This document shows positions 1 through 5,244 of a stretch of DNA of 6,209 nt, piece by piece. The notes below the pieces were generated by a model. It saw only the letters and a program-made list of their open reading frames with translations, had not been told where the DNA came from and did no database searches. A program made the translations under genes and the position numbers. This DNA comes from Bacillota bacterium. GTDB taxonomy: Bacteria; Bacillota; Clostridia; Christensenellales; Borkfalkiaceae. Location: NCBI GenBank assembly GCA_003343995.1, contig QAKE01000066.1, positions 46,661 through 52,869 on the forward strand. The letters are read 5' to 3'. Within the stretch, counting starts at the first letter, position 1. The number at the start of each line of letters is the position of its first letter.

Positions 1-639
1 GATGGCGATACGCTGTTTCTGCCCGCCCGACAGCGTGGACGGATAAACGTCCGCTTTGTCCTCCAGCCCGATCTTTCTCAAAAGGGCGAGCGCCTTTTCC
101 CGCGCGTCTTTTTCGGAAAGTTTTTTCAGCTTTACGGGCGCGAGGGTGATGTTCTGCATCACGGTAAGGTGCGGGAACAGGTTGAACTGTTGAAACACCA
201 TGCCGATTTTCTGGCGGTGCAAATCTATGCTCTTTTCGATTTTCTTGTTGATGGCTTTTTCTTCCGCCTTCAGCGCGCGGTACTCTTTTAACTTCTGTGC
301 ACTGTACTCTTCCAACGTTTGGCAAAGCGACTCATCGCCAAAGGAATTTCCCGCTTGTTTCACTTGCTTTTTCTTCGCTTTCAGCTCCTTCAGCTTTTCC
401 GCAAGGTAAACCTGCTCGTTTTTGAACACGTACTCCCCTTCGAGCTTGATTTCCCCCGCCGTGGGCGTTTCGAGCAGATTCAGACAGCGCAAAAACGTGC
501 TTTTGCCGCAGCCCGAGGGACCGATGATCGCGATCACGTCCCCCGCGTATATCTTCGTATCGATGCCCTTTAAAACGTTGAGTTTGCCGAAGGATTTTTT
601 CAGCTCCTTGGTTTCGAGCAGTATCGTTTTATCGTTCAC
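1..639 (-). CDS. Polar amino acid ABC transporter ATP-binding protein (GlnQ/HisP type), 3' end cut by window edge
   Basis: This is the ATPase that powers import by the neighbouring permease and binding lipoprotein, acting on the cytoplasmic face of the membrane. The 213 visible residues show Walker A GPSGCGKST (40-48), a Q-loop in VFQQFNLFPHLT (148-159) and the ABC signature LSGGQ (203-207). Walker B and the H-loop lie beyond base 1. FQQFNLFPHLTV is typical of the polar amino acid group. The start is GTG at 637-639 with AAGGAGG at 650-657. It overlaps the permease stop by 11 bases, so translation is probably coupled. The odd point is the distance from Walker A to the Q-loop. Residues about 70-140 form a Lys/Glu-rich helical stretch (for example EKLKELKAKKKQ) where ordinary GlnQ proteins have only about 20 residues. 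The family is certain, the substrate is not. Confidence 0.93.
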   Translation of the reverse strand, partial: MNDKTILLETKELKKSFGKLNVLKGIDTKIYAGDVIAIIGPSGCGKSTFLRCLNLLETPTAGEIKLEGEYVFKNEQVYLAEKLKELKAKKKQVKQAGNSFGDESLCQTLEEYSAQKLKEYRALKAEEKAINKKIEKSIDLHRQKIGMVFQQFNLFPHLTVMQNITLAPVKLKKLSEKDAREKALALLRKIGLEDKADVYPSTLSGGQKQRIAI

Positions 640-1321
640 TTTTCGCAAGCCTCCTTTCCAGCACGCGGATAAGCAGCGTAATCAGCATAACGAGCACTAA
701 ATATACGAGCGCAAGCATGATATACGGCACGAAATATTCGTAGGTGGAATTTCCGATCGCCTGAAAGGATTTCGTCAAATCCATCACCGCGATAAAGCTG
801 ACGACGGAGGTTTCCTTGATCAACGCGATAAACTCGTTGCCGAGGGTGGGCAGAATATTTTTAATGGCCTGCGGCAGAACGATGCGCATCATCGTCGACG
901 TAAAGCCGAACCCCAAGGAACGCCCCGCTTCCATCTGCCCCTTATCGACGGCGTTGATGCCGCCGCGAAGGATTTCCGCCATGTACGCCGAACTGTTCAT
1001 GCCGAAGATGATGACCGCCTCCATAACGGAATCGATATTGAGTCCGATCATCGGAAAGAGCGCGAAGTGCATCAGCAAAAGCTGCACTACCATAGGCGTG
1101 CCGCGGAAAAGCATAACGTAAACGTCGCAAATGCCCTTCAGCGTCTTTACGAAAACGTTTTCCTTAGGGATAATCTTCACCGTTGCGATCAGGCAACCGA
1201 GAATAAACCCTATAACCAAGCCGAACACCGCAATGATTGCGGTGTTCTGCAAACCTGTCAAAAAATTTTTATACCCGCCGTCCGTAAAGAACGCTTTGGT
1301 AAAAATCTGCCAATTGTTCAT
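629..1321 (-). CDS. Polar amino acid ABC transporter permease (HisM/GlnP type)
   Basis: This is the membrane subunit that forms the translocation path for an amino acid across the cytoplasmic membrane. The protein has 230 residues, normal for the family. Hydrophobic segments lie at about 28-50, 68-96, 98-118, 160-185 and 196-220. The family motif FRGTP is at 72-76. The EAA coupling loop EAGRSLGFG (131-139), followed by LPQA, is the contact site for the ATPase. The ATG (1319-1321) lies 2 bases after the stop of the binding-protein gene and has no convincing Shine-Dalgarno of its own, so it is probably translated by reinitiation. Its 3' end overlaps the ATPase start by 11 bases. With only one permease gene visible, the transporter is probably a homodimer. 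Specificity (Gln, Cys, Arg or other) cannot be read from the sequence. Confidence 0.95.
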   Translation of the reverse strand: MNNWQIFTKAFFTDGGYKNFLTGLQNTAIIAVFGLVIGFILGCLIATVKIIPKENVFVKTLKGICDVYVMLFRGTPMVVQLLLMHFALFPMIGLNIDSVMEAVIIFGMNSSAYMAEILRGGINAVDKGQMEAGRSLGFGFTSTMMRIVLPQAIKNILPTLGNEFIALIKETSVVSFIAVMDLTKSFQAIGNSTYEYFVPYIMLALVYLVLVMLITLLIRVLERRLAKSER

Positions 1322-1323
1322 TA

Positions 1324-2160
1324 TTATTTATTGATGCTTTCCGCAACCATCTTAGAAGGCTGCATATCCAGAATTACGGCATTGATTTTACCGTTGGAAA
1401 GGTCTTTCATCGCCAGCGCGCCCGTCGTGTAGCCTTTTGTGGTGAGATTTTTGAATCCGTCGTAACCGAAGCCTTCGTCGCCGGCGGAATACATGTAACC
1501 CGTCGTGCCGTTCTGCGTGCCGACAATGTATTTTTTATCTTTGTTTTTCAAAACTTCTTCCACGTCGGCGGCCGTTTCGCACGCGTCAAAATCGGTGTCG
1601 CTCGCCTTCACGGTGATGACCTGCGCGGATTCGTAATATCCCGTCGAAAAATCGACCTGCTTCAAGCGCTCGTCGTTTACAGTCATACCCGCCATGCCGA
1701 TGTCGCTTTCCCCGTTTTGCACGCTGTTGATGATGGAATCGAATTCCATATCCTTAATATAAAGGGTTTTTCCGAGTTTCTGGGCAATCAACGACGCGAT
1801 TTCGATATCCACGCCCTTAAACTTATTGCCTTCGTAATATTCAAACGGAGGGAAGAAAGCGTTTGTCGCCACGACAAAACACCCTTCGTCGCTTGCGGGA
1901 TTTTCATACGTAAACGTCGCCGAGCCGTCAAAGTAAGAGTTGATCAGCGTTGCCAACGAACCGTCGGCTTCCTTTTCCGCCAACAGTTCGTTCACTTCTG
2001 CAAGCAGCGTCGATTCCTTTTTGATCGCAAACGCATAAGTTTCTTCGGTAAGTTTGATATCCTTAAACACCTTTACGTTTTCAGCCTTGTTGCACCCTGC
2101 GAATGCAAAGCACGTGAGAGCCAGAGCAAGGCTCATAATTGTCGCTAAAATCTTTTTCAT
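1324..2160 (-). CDS. Amino acid ABC transporter substrate-binding lipoprotein (SBP family 3), apparently circularly permuted
   Basis: This extracellular lipoprotein captures the amino acid and delivers it to the permease. Residues 1-22 are a lipoprotein signal (KK start, hydrophobic core, FAG before Cys23). The SBP core begins at FVVATNAFFPPFEYYEG (95-111). MAGMTVNDER (156-165) carries the Arg165 expected to bind the ligand alpha-carboxylate, and VILDM (262-266) the expected Asp265. The order is unusual. Residues 29-77, including LTEETYAFAIKKE, VNELLAEKEADGSL and INSYF, match the usual C-terminal segment of these proteins. The chain ends at about AESINK, where that segment would normally follow. 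The N-lobe thus appears closed by a permuted piece. The start is firm: ATG with AAGGAG at 2167-2172, 6 bases upstream. It is the first gene of the operon, driven by the promoter at 2255-2283. The family is certain, the permutation is an inference from motif order. Confidence 0.95.
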   Translation of the reverse strand: MKKILATIMSLALALTCFAFAGCNKAENVKVFKDIKLTEETYAFAIKKESTLLAEVNELLAEKEADGSLATLINSYFDGSATFTYENPASDEGCFVVATNAFFPPFEYYEGNKFKGVDIEIASLIAQKLGKTLYIKDMEFDSIINSVQNGESDIGMAGMTVNDERLKQVDFSTGYYESAQVITVKASDTDFDACETAADVEEVLKNKDKKYIVGTQNGTTGYMYSAGDEGFGYDGFKNLTTKGYTTGALAMKDLSNGKINAVILDMQPSKMVAESINK

Positions 2161-2166
2161 TTTTTT

Positions 2167-2232
2167 CTCCTTCCGCCGCTGCCGCCCGTAAATCGGATTT
2201 CCGCAAATTGCGGAAAAAGCGCCGGCGCTTTT
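2167..2232 (-). promoter_or_regulatory. Leader region with two adjacent inverted repeats upstream of the ABC operon
   Basis: Between the predicted transcription start (about 2248) and the ATG lie an 18-base perfect palindrome, AAAAGCGCC/GGCGCTTTT (2215-2232), and a 9-bp stem with a one-base centre, TTTCCGCAA/TTGCGGAAA (2198-2216). On the minus strand the first ends in five T residues, like a weak attenuator. Its T-run plus CCGC could also pair with GCGGAAGGA of the Shine-Dalgarno region (about 2168-2176), which would hide the ribosome site. Alternatively, one or both repeats could be a repressor operator. The repeats are seen directly; the regulatory role is inference. Confidence 0.45.
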
Positions 2233-2254
2233 CTTTTTTCGATTTTATGCCGTT

Positions 2255-2283
2255 AGTTTACACCTTAATTTTACGTTTGTCAA
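2255..2283 (-). promoter_or_regulatory. SigA-type promoter of the amino acid ABC operon
   Basis: On the minus strand a perfect -35 TTGACA (2278-2283) is followed after 17 bases by a -10 TAAACT (2255-2260, 4 of 6 matches). Transcription would start near 2248 and read into the binding-protein gene. Spacing is ideal and no other good candidate is seen in the gap. Confidence 0.75.
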
Positions 2284-2450
2284 ACTTTTTTGCATAAAAA
2301 ATGAAAAAATTTATTTAAATATTCAGATTTTAAGGATAAAATGAATAAAATATAGAATAAATTTTATTTTATACAATATTTTTTCTTTAGACCCCCGCAA
2401 GACAACCGATAAAACGGCGAATTTACGCGAAATGATAAATTTTTTGTTAA
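2284..2450. other. AT-rich intergenic spacer between divergent ABC operon and tRNA gene
   Basis: This is mostly A/T homopolymer-like sequence with no ORF of protein character, no RNA gene recognised and no clear terminator. It separates two divergent promoters (2255-2283 minus, 2466-2494 plus). It may act as an UP-element-rich spacer for either, but nothing specific can be assigned. Confidence 0.5.
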
Positions 2451-2465
2451 AGCGCAGAAAAACGC

Positions 2466-2494
2466 TTTACATTTCTGCGGAAAATTGCTAAAAT
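2466..2494 (+). promoter_or_regulatory. SigA-type promoter of the tRNA-Gln gene
   Basis: The -35 TTTACA (2466-2471), a 17-base spacer and the -10 TAAAAT (2489-2494) predict a start near 2501, about 14 bases before the mature tRNA 5' end. An 8-bp inverted repeat, CGCAGAAA (2453-2460) with TTTCTGCG (2472-2479), straddles the -35. Its meaning is unknown. Confidence 0.75.
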
Positions 2495-2514
2495 ATTAAA
2501 GCATTCAAATTGAA

Positions 2515-2589
2515 AGGGGTGTCGCCAAGCGGTAAGGCCACGGACTCTGACTCCGTCATTCGTTGGTTCGAATCCAGCCACCCCTGCCA
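2515..2589 (+). tRNA. tRNA-Gln (anticodon CTG), CCA encoded
   Basis: The cloverleaf can be drawn by hand. The acceptor stem AGGGGTG (2515-2521) pairs with CACCCCT (2579-2585), followed by discriminator G2586 and an encoded CCA (2587-2589). The anticodon stem ACGGA/TCCGT encloses the loop CTCTGAC, which puts CTG at positions 34-36 after U33, so it reads CAG codons. The T-arm contains GGTTCGAATCC. The D-arm GCCAAGCGGTAAGGC is typical of tRNA-Gln. It stands alone as a single-gene unit with its own promoter upstream and an intrinsic terminator about 75 bases downstream. Confidence 0.97.
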
Positions 2590-2595
2590 CAGCGA

Positions 2596-2655
2596 ACCGC
2601 GTTTGAACACCGAGCAAGTACGTTATGTATTTGTCGATGGTGTGGCGGGCGCGGT
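2596..2655 (+). other. Nested inverted repeats in the 3' trailer of the tRNA-Gln transcript
   Basis: Two nested pairs, ACCGCG (2596-2601) with CGCGGT (2650-2655) and ACACC (2607-2611) with GGTGT (2639-2643), could fold the segment between tRNA and terminator into one long stem-loop. It is GC-richer than the flanks. It may only be a processed trailer; no known RNA family is recognised. Confidence 0.35.
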
Positions 2656-2661
2656 ATTTAG

Positions 2662-2692
2662 TAAGCAAGGATGATCTCCTTGCTTATTTTTT
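2662..2692 (+). terminator. Rho-independent terminator of the tRNA-Gln transcript
   Basis: A perfect 10-bp stem, TAAGCAAGGA (2662-2671) with TCCTTGCTTA (2677-2686), has a 5-base loop TGATC and six T residues (2687-2692). This is a textbook intrinsic terminator for plus-strand transcription from the tRNA. The minus strand lacks a T-run, so it would not stop transcription from the promoter at 2726-2754. Confidence 0.92.
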
Positions 2693-2725
2693 ATTCGAAA
2701 CGATAGCCGGATTCCTATATAATTA

Positions 2726-2754
2726 AGTATAATTCATTTCATGTTGTCTGTCAA
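2726..2754 (-). promoter_or_regulatory. Strong minus-strand SigA-type promoter with no evident gene downstream
   Basis: A perfect -35 TTGACA (2749-2754), a 17-base spacer and a -10 TATACT (2726-2731, 5 of 6 matches) predict a start near 2719 on the minus strand. The transcript would run through the tRNA terminator hairpin and antisense to tRNA-Gln. No protein-like ORF follows. It may be an orphan promoter from a lost gene or drive an antisense RNA. The elements are clear; activity is untested. Confidence 0.6.
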
Positions 2755-2796
2755 ATTTTTTCAGGAAAAATTGTCTGCTTTAACTTTTCAGTTTGC

Positions 2797-2836
2797 AACA
2801 AACGAGCTTTGAATAAAAATTCAAGGCCCGTTTGTT
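2797..2836 (-). terminator. Long hairpin 3' of the SGNH hydrolase remnant, possible terminator
   Basis: The arms 2797-2814 and 2819-2836 pair over 18 positions with one mismatch (A2805 x C2828), one G-T pair and an AAAA loop. It sits 17 bases past the stop codon of the SGNH remnant, where a terminator is expected. Neither strand has a clean T-run after the stem, only TTTGTT-like tails. The stem is certain; termination is inferred from position. Confidence 0.5.
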
Positions 2837-2853
2837 ATTAAAAAAGTTACGTT

Positions 2854-3423
2854 TCATGATAGAATTTTTAATATTGATGACGCTACCTCATTCGCTAATA
2901 TCTCATACCCCGCCGAGGTATAATGTGTCCCGTCTTTATATCGTAATTTTATTTCGATTTTTTTGCTTACGGTAAACAAATCATCTAGTCCATATCCGTT
3001 TTTTGCAGCAATTTCCTGTAATATCTTGTTTCGTTCCCTTACACGCAGCATCCATTTTTCATTTAAGAAAACATTGTTTTCCTGATATACGATTGTTGAA
3101 GTGGCTAAAATCACTTTTTTGTTCTTAGCGATTTTTCTTAAAAGCGATTCCGTTCTTTCTCTATATTCGCTTTTATCCAAATGAATTCCGTGCAGCCCAA
3201 AGTTAAAGTGTAATATCGCATAAGGTGAATCATTGACAAAATTTTCGATAAGTACATTATAAAAAGCCTCGTCTATAGAATACGATGTGGCAATATAATC
3301 CACGTAAGCTTTCCCCTGCAGCCTCTGTCTGACAAATTCTTGATAATTATGCGTAATGCTGTCACCAACAAGAACGATCCTCGGCAGATCATTTTTACCG
3401 GTATTGTCGCACCAACTATGCGC
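2854..3423 (-). pseudogene. SGNH/GDSL-family hydrolase, 5'-truncated
   Basis: The open frame encodes about 189 residues of a small SGNH esterase/lipase-like protein. Block I is PRIVLVGDSIT with the nucleophile Ser at codon 3358-3360. A block III-like HFNFGLHG (Asn about residue 74) follows. Block V is KDGTHYTSAGY, with the Asp-His pair at about 164 and 167. All catalytic blocks are thus present. However, no ATG, GTG or TTG precedes the GDS motif: an in-frame TAA (3424-3426) lies 13 codons before PRIVL, and no Shine-Dalgarno is seen. The first usable start, GTG at 3301-3303, would remove the nucleophile Ser. The gene therefore seems to have lost its first codons and its promoter, just where the IS200/IS605-like remnant begins. 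The substrate is unknown; members of the superfamily often act on carbohydrate esters. Confidence 0.75.
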
Positions 3424-3468
3424 TTAAATTTTTAATTTTCTAAAAATTTTTTTAATGTATAACGAAAT

Positions 3469-3487
3469 CCACACGCTGAGCGTGTGG
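3469..3487 (+). repeat. Left-end hairpin of the IS200/IS605-like remnant
   Basis: CCACACGC (3469-3476) pairs perfectly with GCGTGTGG (3480-3487) around a TGA triloop. A short GC-rich hairpin about 100 bases before tnpA is the usual recognition structure at the left end of IS200/IS605 elements. Confidence 0.65.
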
Positions 3488-3584
3488 TCAGTAAAAAGCG
3501 GAAGCGTTGCAAATAAAAACCTCCGGTGTTAGAATAGTTGTGGCTGTCAACCGCAAACGAAAACTAACACAGGAGGAATCCAAA

Positions 3585-3662
3585 ATGGATGAATTAAGTT
3601 TATCACATTGCAAATACGAATGCAAGTATCATATGATACTTAATCTTGGGGAATATGAGTAA
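3585..3662 (+). pseudogene. tnpA: IS200/IS605 transposase TnpA, N-terminal fragment
   Basis: ATG at 3585 follows AGGAGG (3571-3576) with 8 bases between. The 25 codons begin MDELSLSHCKYECKYHMI, which closely resembles the SLSHTKWNCKYHIVF start of IS200-type Y1 transposases. After CKYHMI the similarity ends and the frame closes at TAA (3660-3662), inside the right-end hairpin. Full TnpA has about 130-150 residues. The HUH motif and the catalytic Tyr are absent, so the fragment cannot act as a transposase. The retained start region suggests an internal deletion that kept both ends. Confidence 0.75.
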
Positions 3663-3703
3663 ATCGGCGTATTTTACCGATTTACTCGTTAGCCCCGTTT
3701 TTT
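3648..3703 (+). terminator. Right-end hairpin of the IS remnant, also terminator-like
   Basis: An 11-bp perfect stem, GAGTAAATCGG (3657-3667) with CCGATTTACTC (3677-3687), has a 9-base loop. An outer GGGG (3648-3651) / CCCC (3693-3696) pair can extend it, and six T residues follow (3698-3703). It could be the IS right end, an intrinsic terminator for plus-strand transcription, or both. The T-run reaches the last codons of the recombinase gene on the other strand. Confidence 0.6.
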
Positions 3704-4274
3704 AATAACAGTATTGCGGCAATACTATTGCACCTACGAAATTGTAAACAATGCGAACTCCCTGCATTTTCTTACCGTCGAAAATTTCAGCCTCATCGAT
3801 ATAAATCTTGTCGATAAAACTATGCAGTATTTCCGGAGTTAGTTCTTCGATACAAAGATAGTGTTCTACGATTTTCAAAAACTTTTTAAGGTTATCGTTG
3901 TCCTGTTCGGTTGCGGCGATGATCTTTTTTAATTCTTCCGTTTTTGTCCGTAGTTCTGCTTGCTCCGTTTCATAGGATTTAGCAAGAAAATCAAATCGTT
4001 CGTCTGTCATTTTGCCTTTTACGTTATCTTCATAGAGTTTACGGATAATCCCGTTGATTTCTTCTATCCGCGCGGTCGTTTTAGACAATTCGCTTTGGGC
4101 TTTCGCCTGTGCTTTTTGTTGTTCCACCGTTGTGGATTTCAAGTAGTTTTCTATAAATTCTTTTTCGTGAAAAACAACGTATTCGCAGATTTTACGCAAA
4201 TCTTGTAAAATGACTTCTTTTAAGTCTTTTATGCCATTTGAACGAGAATATATCGTATCGTAGAATTGTTCCAT
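3702..4274 (-). pseudogene. Large serine recombinase (TnpX-like), C-terminal fragment with coiled coil
   Basis: This is the rear part of the recombinase whose front part is at 4229-5020, now in another frame. Genuine family sequence begins at about SNGIKDLKEVILQDLRKICEYV. A long Lys/Glu-rich coiled coil follows (about residues 50-135), including IRKLYEDNVKGKMTDERF, the segment that regulates synapsis in large serine integrases. The end, IDKIYIDEAEIFDGKKMQ to VYNFVG, resembles the DUF4368 tail. The ATG at 4272-4274 lies inside the front fragment's reading frame, has no Shine-Dalgarno, and the first dozen residues are out-of-frame translation, so independent expression is unlikely. The zinc-ribbon region that should connect the two parts is missing. 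The stop (3702-3704) abuts the IS remnant. Confidence 0.8.
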
Positions 4275-5020
4275 ATCTCCGGATACGGACTTCTGCCGCG
4301 ATATTTTAATCCTCGTTTCATAGCGTAAAGTTGCGGCGTTTCTTTGCCTTCCTCAGTCAATCGTTTTGCAATATCGTTGATTTTCAACCCACCGATATAT
4401 AAATCGAAAATTTCTTTTACCGTTGAAGCGGCTTCTTCGTCCACAATCCATTTTTCCTTGTCGTTCGGATCTTTCTTATACCCGAACGGAGGAAGCGTGG
4501 ATAAATGCTTGCCTGAATTTCCCTTTGTTTTTAACACCGCTTTGATTTTTTTCGACGTATCCTTTGCGTACCATTCGTTCATTATGTTTTTGAACGGTGT
4601 AAAATCGTTATCCGTTGCGGATACCGTATCCACCTGATCGTTAATTGCTATGAATCGAATGTCCGAATTAGGGAAATAAATCTCAGTGTAATATCCTACC
4701 ATTATGTAATCTCTGCCGAAACGCGACATATCTTTTACGATAATAGTGGCAATTTTACCTTCTTCCGCGTCGGACATCATTCTTTGAAAATCCGGACGAT
4801 TGAAATTCGTCCCCGAAAAACCGTCGTCTATATAAAATGCGGTGTTGGTAAAACCGTGTTCTTTTGCATATTTTGCAAGCATTTCTTTCTGATGAACGAT
4901 ACTGTTGCTGTCCCCGACGAGTTCATCGTCGCGGCTGAGCCGCCCGTATAATGCGGTTATTTTTTCACCTCCGTAATAAGTTTTGTTGTTATTTGTTTTT
5001 GCTATTTGTATTCCTGACAT
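4229..5020 (-). CDS. Large serine recombinase (Tn4451 TnpX-like), truncated by internal deletion and frameshift
   Basis: Enzymes of this family excise and integrate mobilizable and conjugative elements through a phosphoserine link to DNA. The resolvase-type catalytic domain covers about residues 20-155. It has YGRLSRDD with nucleophile Ser29, DDGFSGTNFNRPDF (65-78) and KDMSRFGRDY (96-105) with the active-site arginines. The recombinase DNA-binding domain starts at PPFGYKKDP (about 177) and breaks off at STIRYIL (253-259), followed by an out-of-frame VQMA and stop. The start is firm: ATG overlaps the upstream stop as TAATG, with GGAGGT at 5029-5034. Intact relatives have about 550-700 residues. 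Roughly 100-150 residues, including the zinc ribbon, are missing at the junction near 4235-4250. The catalytic core looks intact, but the protein should not recombine full att sites. Confidence 0.88.
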   Translation of the reverse strand: MSGIQIAKTNNNKTYYGGEKITALYGRLSRDDELVGDSNSIVHQKEMLAKYAKEHGFTNTAFYIDDGFSGTNFNRPDFQRMMSDAEEGKIATIIVKDMSRFGRDYIMVGYYTEIYFPNSDIRFIAINDQVDTVSATDNDFTPFKNIMNEWYAKDTSKKIKAVLKTKGNSGKHLSTLPPFGYKKDPNDKEKWIVDEEAASTVKEIFDLYIGGLKINDIAKRLTEEGKETPQLYAMKRGLKYRGRSPYPEIWNNSTIRYILVQMA

Positions 5021-5244
5021 TATTTTTTACCTCCGTCCGGATGCAAACAGCGAGTTCGTTCCGATATTAAGTTGTCCGTTTGCCGTGCAATCAGCCGTTG
5101 CATTATATCGAGCGGCGTTTGCGTGGCGTTTGGTTTTTCCTCGGCGCAAACGGCGTAAACCGTATCGCCTACGATAAAGTATTCAGCGCGATAATCGCGT
5201 ACGTTGTGAGTATAAGTGTTTATAATTTTAGCCGTGTTTTCCGT
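5020..5244 (-). CDS. Small TnpW-like accessory protein of the mobilizable element, ACG at the start position
   Basis: An open frame of 74 codons lies between relaxase and recombinase. Its TAA (5020-5022) overlaps the recombinase ATG by one base (TAATG), a classic coupled arrangement, and AAGGAG (5254-5259) stands 9 bases before codon 5242-5244. That codon is ACG, not ATG; the frame is closed upstream by TAA at 5269-5271 and holds no ATG, GTG or TTG in between. The product has a folded-looking core, AEYFIVGDTVYAV (20-32), followed by TPLDIMQRLIA (43-53) and a basic tail. This pattern (G-T-Y-V, then D-I-x-R-L-I) resembles the TnpW family next to TnpX-type recombinases, but I recognise it only weakly. 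ACG may be a mutated ATG (one transition), making this a silenced gene, or a low-efficiency start. Function is unknown. Confidence 0.6.
   Translation of the reverse strand, partial: TENTAKIINTYTHNVRDYRAEYFIVGDTVYAVCAEEKPNATQTPLDIMQRLIARQTDNLISERTRCLHPDGGKK

Larger units (their letters stand above)
3469..3703 (+). mobile_element. Miniature IS200/IS605-family remnant (hairpin ends plus tnpA start)
   Basis: A left-end hairpin (3469-3487), an untranslated stretch of about 100 bases, a Shine-Dalgarno, the first codons of an IS200-type tnpA (3585-3662) and a right-end hairpin (3657-3687) lie in the order expected for a single-strand-transposing IS200 element, but with nearly all of tnpA missing. 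Exact ends cannot be fixed because these elements make no target duplications or terminal inverted repeats. An inverted repeat GTGTTAG (3526-3532) / CTAACAC (3564-3570) lies in the tnpA leader and may fold over the translation start region. The element faces opposite to the genes on both sides. Confidence 0.65.

Noticed and set aside
200..700. Plus-strand ORFs opposite the ATPase
   Set aside because: They lie over the Walker A and insertion region of the ATPase, have no Shine-Dalgarno and no family resemblance.
816..1432. Plus-strand ORFs opposite the permease and the end of the binding-protein gene
   Set aside because: The permease frame on the minus strand is complete with all family motifs. 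These plus-strand frames are antisense noise.
1717..2148. Plus-strand ORF of 143 codons opposite the binding-protein gene
   Set aside because: It is a shadow of the minus-strand gene, with no ribosome site or recognisable motif. The minus frame shows clear family motifs throughout.
2515..2589. tRNA-Gln 3' end as attachment site of the mobile element
   Set aside because: No direct repeat of the tRNA 3' end was found elsewhere in the window, and TnpX-type serine recombinases do not typically use tRNA genes.
2447..2668. Minus-strand 73-residue ORF containing VAGFEPTNDGVRVRGLTAWR
   Set aside because: This is the antisense translation of the tRNA-Gln gene, a well-known spurious protein pattern. 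It starts with TTG, lacks a ribosome site and ends in AT-rich spacer.
3426..3449. A/T-only inverted repeat AAATTTTTA/TAAAAATTT next to the SGNH break
   Set aside because: It is low complexity and likely by chance in this very AT-rich stretch, and the stem has no GC pairs.
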